This document shows positions 61,205 to 64,000 of a stretch of 64,000 nucleotides of DNA, in pieces (positions within the stretch are counted from its first letter, which is position 1; every line of letters begins with the position of its first letter). The translations under genes were made by a program, and so were the position numbers. This DNA is from an uncultured Lachnospiraceae bacterium (GTDB taxonomy: Bacteria > Bacillota > Clostridia > Lachnospirales > Lachnospiraceae): NCBI GenBank assembly GCA_937920345.1, contig CALGVA010000056.1, positions 1 through 64,000 of the forward strand, in the 5' to 3' direction. Below the pieces are notes generated by a model. The model was not told the DNA's origin. It made no database searches and saw only the letters and a program-made list of their open reading frames with translations.

Positions 61205-62615
61205 ACTGTGCCTCCTCTTCTCCCGCCTGCAAAAGGAAACTGATCGCGGTTCCCTCTCCGACTATGCTGTCAATCTCGAGCCTGCTGTCATGCAGCGCCA
61301 GTATCTCCGTACTAAGCGCCAGTCCAAGTCCGGCGCCATTCCTGCTTCGCGATCTGGATTTATCCACCATATAGAACGCCTGCGTGATCTTAGACACCTC
61401 TTCCTCCGGAATGCCTATTCCATAATCCCTGACCGTAAAACGGTATTTTTCCTGCTCCCTGCTGCCGCTGATCTCTATCCTGCTGCCTTCCTCCGACGCC
61501 TTGCAGGCATTATCCAACAGGTTCACCAGCACGGTCTGAATCAGACTGGCATCCGCCATCACCACTGCCGGCTCATAAGTAAATACAAACGCCATGCTCT
61601 CATTCGGCAGGAACATACTGCGCAGATACTCGAACAGCGTCTCCGCAGATGTTCCCCTGATCCTAGCGCCTTCTTTCTTCGTCACAATGATATCCAGCAG
61701 ACGAAGCGACATCGTCTCCAGTCTTTTACCTTCCGTATAAATATAGTTCGCCGACAGGATGCTCTTCTCTTCGTCCAGCTTTCTGGACCTTAACATATCC
61801 GCGTAACCGATGATGGAGGTAAGCGGCGTCTTAAGCTCGTGCGCAAAGGCACCCACAAAATCCTCTCTGGCCTGCACTTCATCTTCCAGCTGTCCGATCG
61901 TTTCCTCCAGAACCTCCGACATATAATTGAAATCCTGCGTCAGTTTACCGAGTTCGTCATTGCTGACCTGTCTGGCACGATAGCCGTAATCTCCTGCTGC
62001 CATCTCCTTGGTCGCCCGCACCAGAAGCCTGATCGGTTTAGTCAGACGGGAAGCTATAAAATACATAATCACGATGCCAAACAGCAGCATAAGAATCATC
62101 AGCCTTCGATAGACCGTGAATCCCATCTCCCGTTCTGCAAACACCTGCGTCACATCCCGCATCGTCTCCAGATACAACTCTCTGCCAAGCGAATGTACGC
62201 GGCTCTGTGTCTGAATATAGTAACGGTCCCCCAGCAAAACCACGCGATAGGAATAGTAATTCTCCAAAGCCGCATTGATGAGTTCGTCATCCGCCTCAAA
62301 TCCGTCGCCGGCATAAAGCACATTCTTCTCCTCATCGCAGATCCGCAGAAGCCGGCCTGTCCCCTGCCCGCTTGTCTCCAGATTAGAGGCGATCTGCTCC
62401 ACCGAACTGTCCTGCAGCACGTCATACTTGACGGGAACGTTCAGCGCCGCCGTCTCAAACGCAAACCGCAATATACTGTTTTCATCAAGCGCCTGCCCGA
62501 CCTCCCGCTCCAGAGAAGTCTCAAACACAAAATTGACAAAATAATATCCGCTGAAGCCAAGCGTAATCGCTATGATAATCGTAGTCCACAACAAAAGTTT
62601 CTGTGAAAACTTCAT
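61185..62615 (-). CDS. Membrane sensor histidine kinase
   Basis: 476 residues. Two membrane helices (about 10-30 and 170-190) flank an extracellular sensor, followed by HAMP, a HisKA domain with FAHELKTPLTSIIGY (His at about residue 265), and an ATPase domain with NLLDNACKAS and DYGIGIPEEE. The partner regulator is the adjacent gene. I chose the ATG at 62615 because GGAG lies 6 bases upstream; a second ATG 12 bases earlier is too close to the box. Confidence 0.92.
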   Translation of the reverse strand: MKFSQKLLLWTTIIIAITLGFSGYYFVNFVFETSLEREVGQALDENSILRFAFETAALNVPVKYDVLQDSSVEQIASNLETSGQGTGRLLRICDEEKNVLYAGDGFEADDELINAALENYYSYRVVLLGDRYYIQTQSRVHSLGRELYLETMRDVTQVFAEREMGFTVYRRLMILMLLFGIVIMYFIASRLTKPIRLLVRATKEMAAGDYGYRARQVSNDELGKLTQDFNYMSEVLEETIGQLEDEVQAREDFVGAFAHELKTPLTSIIGYADMLRSRKLDEEKSILSANYIYTEGKRLETMSLRLLDIIVTKKEGARIRGTSAETLFEYLRSMFLPNESMAFVFTYEPAVVMADASLIQTVLVNLLDNACKASEEGSRIEISGSREQEKYRFTVRDYGIGIPEEEVSKITQAFYMVDKSRSRSRNGAGLGLALSTEILALHDSRLEIDSIVGEGTAISFLLQAGEEEAQYEEAHS

Positions 62616-62658
62616 GGTAATCTCCATTACTGTTGTTAGTTTCCGGATCTCTTCCTTC

Positions 62659-62812
62659 CGCTTCTTCGAGTTTGCGCAGTAAACTCGCGCAGTTAATTCC
62701 TAGTCCTTTTTCCTACGCTTCTTCGAGTTTGCGCAGTAAACTCGCGCAGTAAATTCCGAATTTTTTTCTACGCTTCTTCGAGTTTGCATAGCAAACTCGC
62801 GCAGTAAATTCC
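62659..62812. repeat. Three 42-base direct repeats with hairpins
   Basis: Units at 62659-62700, 62716-62757 and 62771-62812, nearly identical, spaced 57 and 55 bases apart. Each contains a stem with arms CGAGTTT and AAACTCG. The last unit leads into a perfect 12-base-arm hairpin (62801-62827) covering the stop codon of the response regulator gene. Confidence 0.8.
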
Positions 62813-62820
62813 GAAGGAAT

Positions 62821-63477
62821 TTACTGCACCTCAAGGCGGTACCCTATCTTATAGACCGCCACAAGATTTTTCTCCCATCCCAGCTTTCTCCTCAGCCGCT
62901 GCACATGAATGTCAAGCGTCCTGCTGTTGGCATAGTACTCGTCATGCCAGACCCTCTCGTAAAGATTCTCCCGGAACAACGCCACATTCCTGTTCTCCGC
63001 AAACAGCATAAGCAGATCAAATTCTTTGCTGGTAAGCGGCACCGGACTGCCGTCCCGTGTCACCCGCCTGGCCTCTATGTCAATCTCGACCCCGCCTATC
63101 GTCAATTTCTTATCCGACTTGTTATATCTGCGCAGTACCGCCTCCACCCGTGCCAGAAGTTCCGTCACATCAAACGGCTTAATCAGATAATCATCCGCTC
63201 CCAGTTTCAGTCCCTTCACCCGGTCTCTCACTTCATGTTTCGCTGAAATAAAAATAACCGGCACCTTAAACGGCCTGATATACTCCATAACATCATAGCC
63301 GTCTGCGCCGGGCAGCATAATATCTAAAAGCACCAGGTCAAACGTATCTTTCTCAACCGCATCGATGGCCGCAAGCCCGTCCTCCACGGCAACACAATAA
63401 TATCCGGCAGCCGACAGATTCATGTCGATCAGGTCCCGAATCGGTTTTTCATCATCCACTATCAGTATTTTAATCAT
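62821..63477 (-). CDS. OmpR/PhoB-family response regulator
   Basis: 218 residues. The receiver domain has the acidic pocket IVDDE, the phosphoacceptor Asp in LVLLDIMLPG and the Lys in YLIKPFD; the C-terminal winged helix ends with SRTLDIHVQRLRRKLG. The ATG at 63477 overlaps the stop of the upstream gene as ATGA. The genes are separated from the kinase by about 205 bases holding the triple repeat, an unusual gap within a two-component operon. Confidence 0.93.
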   Translation of the reverse strand: MIKILIVDDEKPIRDLIDMNLSAAGYYCVAVEDGLAAIDAVEKDTFDLVLLDIMLPGADGYDVMEYIRPFKVPVIFISAKHEVRDRVKGLKLGADDYLIKPFDVTELLARVEAVLRRYNKSDKKLTIGGVEIDIEARRVTRDGSPVPLTSKEFDLLMLFAENRNVALFRENLYERVWHDEYYANSRTLDIHVQRLRRKLGWEKNLVAVYKIGYRLEVQ

Positions 63478-64000
63478 GTTTCCGGACTCCACCCCCAATA
63501 GGCTCTCGCCTTATCCACAAGTTCCGCCACCGTATCTTCATCGCTGCAGTATACCTTCTTCTTCACTTCCGTATCTGTCTCAAACCCGCCGGTACGCTGG
63601 TAGTAGATCGCATAATCAGGCCGGGTAAGCACTTCATTCTGATCGCCCGCATAGCTGTAACGCGCCAGCACCAGAATATCTTTCATGCCGTCCCCGTCGA
63701 TATCTCTGCAGGTGATTCCCTTAAGTGCATACAGATTGTCAAAATCCCCCATCGGCTGAAAGCTCCACACGATCTCTCCCTGCTCGTTCACCAGATAGAT
63801 CATAAAAGTAGCAAACTCCGCCATCGTGTAGCTTCCCGGCATAACCTCCAGATAACCCAGCTTTTCAAACTGTCTGGAATAATCCTGCTCTGCAGTAATC
63901 ACGAAACCGTTTTTAAGAAGTTCCGCCTTGGTCGAAGCGGTATAGAGAAACTCTGTTGAGTAGCCGTCTCTGACATATGCGATAATGCTCTCCGCGCTTT
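63474..64000 (-). CDS. Partial protein with calcium-loop-like repeat, start beyond window
   Basis: At least 175 residues; the frame is open to the window edge, so the N-terminus is missing. DIDGDGMKDILVLARY is a VCBS/FG-GAP-like or calcium-loop motif seen in exported proteins, and the surrounding text is beta-rich. It overlaps the response regulator gene by 4 bases, so it is part of the same operon and may be an extracellular sensor partner. No family can be named from the visible part. Confidence 0.7.
   Translation of the reverse strand, partial: SAESIIAYVRDGYSTEFLYTASTKAELLKNGFVITAEQDYSRQFEKLGYLEVMPGSYTMAEFATFMIYLVNEQGEIVWSFQPMGDFDNLYALKGITCRDIDGDGMKDILVLARYSYAGDQNEVLTRPDYAIYYQRTGGFETDTEVKKKVYCSDEDTVAELVDKARAYWGWSPET

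Noticed and set aside
62659..62812. CRISPR-like array
   Set aside because: Only three units; the 13-15-base gaps are too short for spacers, and no cas genes are present.

Overview
The window looks like a chromosomal segment of a low-to-mid-GC anaerobic Firmicute, most likely a gut Lachnospiraceae-type Clostridium relative. This rests on gene content (an FprA-type flavodiiron protein, PdxS/PdxT, DUF3737, DUF5722, paired LytTR and DUF3021 genes, an EpsG-type polymerase), strong AGGAGG ribosome sites and the absence of outer-membrane or aerobic respiratory genes. No tRNA, rRNA, CRISPR array or prophage is visible. Genus cannot be settled from the sequence alone.

Layout. 1-7.5 kb: end of an aldo/keto reductase gene, a flavodoxin lipoprotein beside a broken second flavodoxin, a MalY/PatB-type aminotransferase, DUF3737, and a MATE exporter with a small partner gene divergent from a LysR regulator. 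7.8-14.3 kb: a minus-strand unit of beta-mannosidase, radical SAM enzyme, BMP-type lipoprotein and DUF5722 lipoprotein. 14.4-20.5 kb: a LytTR/DUF3021/ABC-2 transporter unit, an Eis-like acetyltransferase and a PlsC-zinc-ribbon protein. 20.7-31 kb: pdxT, pdxS, an XRE regulator, tcdA, fprA, a HAD phosphatase, LysR, SDR and a hybrid histidine kinase. 31-39.1 kb: purA, a methyltransferase, a metal P-type ATPase with a readable ArsR-type operator, a SpoIID/peptidoglycan-binding/LysM protein and a second DUF5722 protein.

39.3-57.1 kb is the centrepiece. It is a tightly spaced minus-strand exopolysaccharide locus: helicase, GT8, GT4, GT2, EpsG-like polymerase, GT2, flippase, LicD, an IspD-aldolase fusion, a 2-hydroxyacid dehydrogenase, two acyltransferases (one frameshifted) and a polyprenyl-phosphate sugar transferase. 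Most of these genes are clearly more AT-rich than the rest of the window. Just upstream lie two exactly matching 26-bp sites in inverted orientation, 246 bp apart, followed by an intact tyrosine recombinase. This is the arrangement of an invertible promoter, so the locus is probably phase-variable.

57.3-64 kb: a cation diffusion facilitator preceded by a NiCo-type riboswitch with an overlapping terminator, an amidase-polysaccharide deacetylase fusion, and a two-component system with accessory genes that runs off the window end. Structured intergenic repeats are scattered throughout, and a decamer (TTATGTAAAC) is strikingly clustered between 12 and 27 kb.
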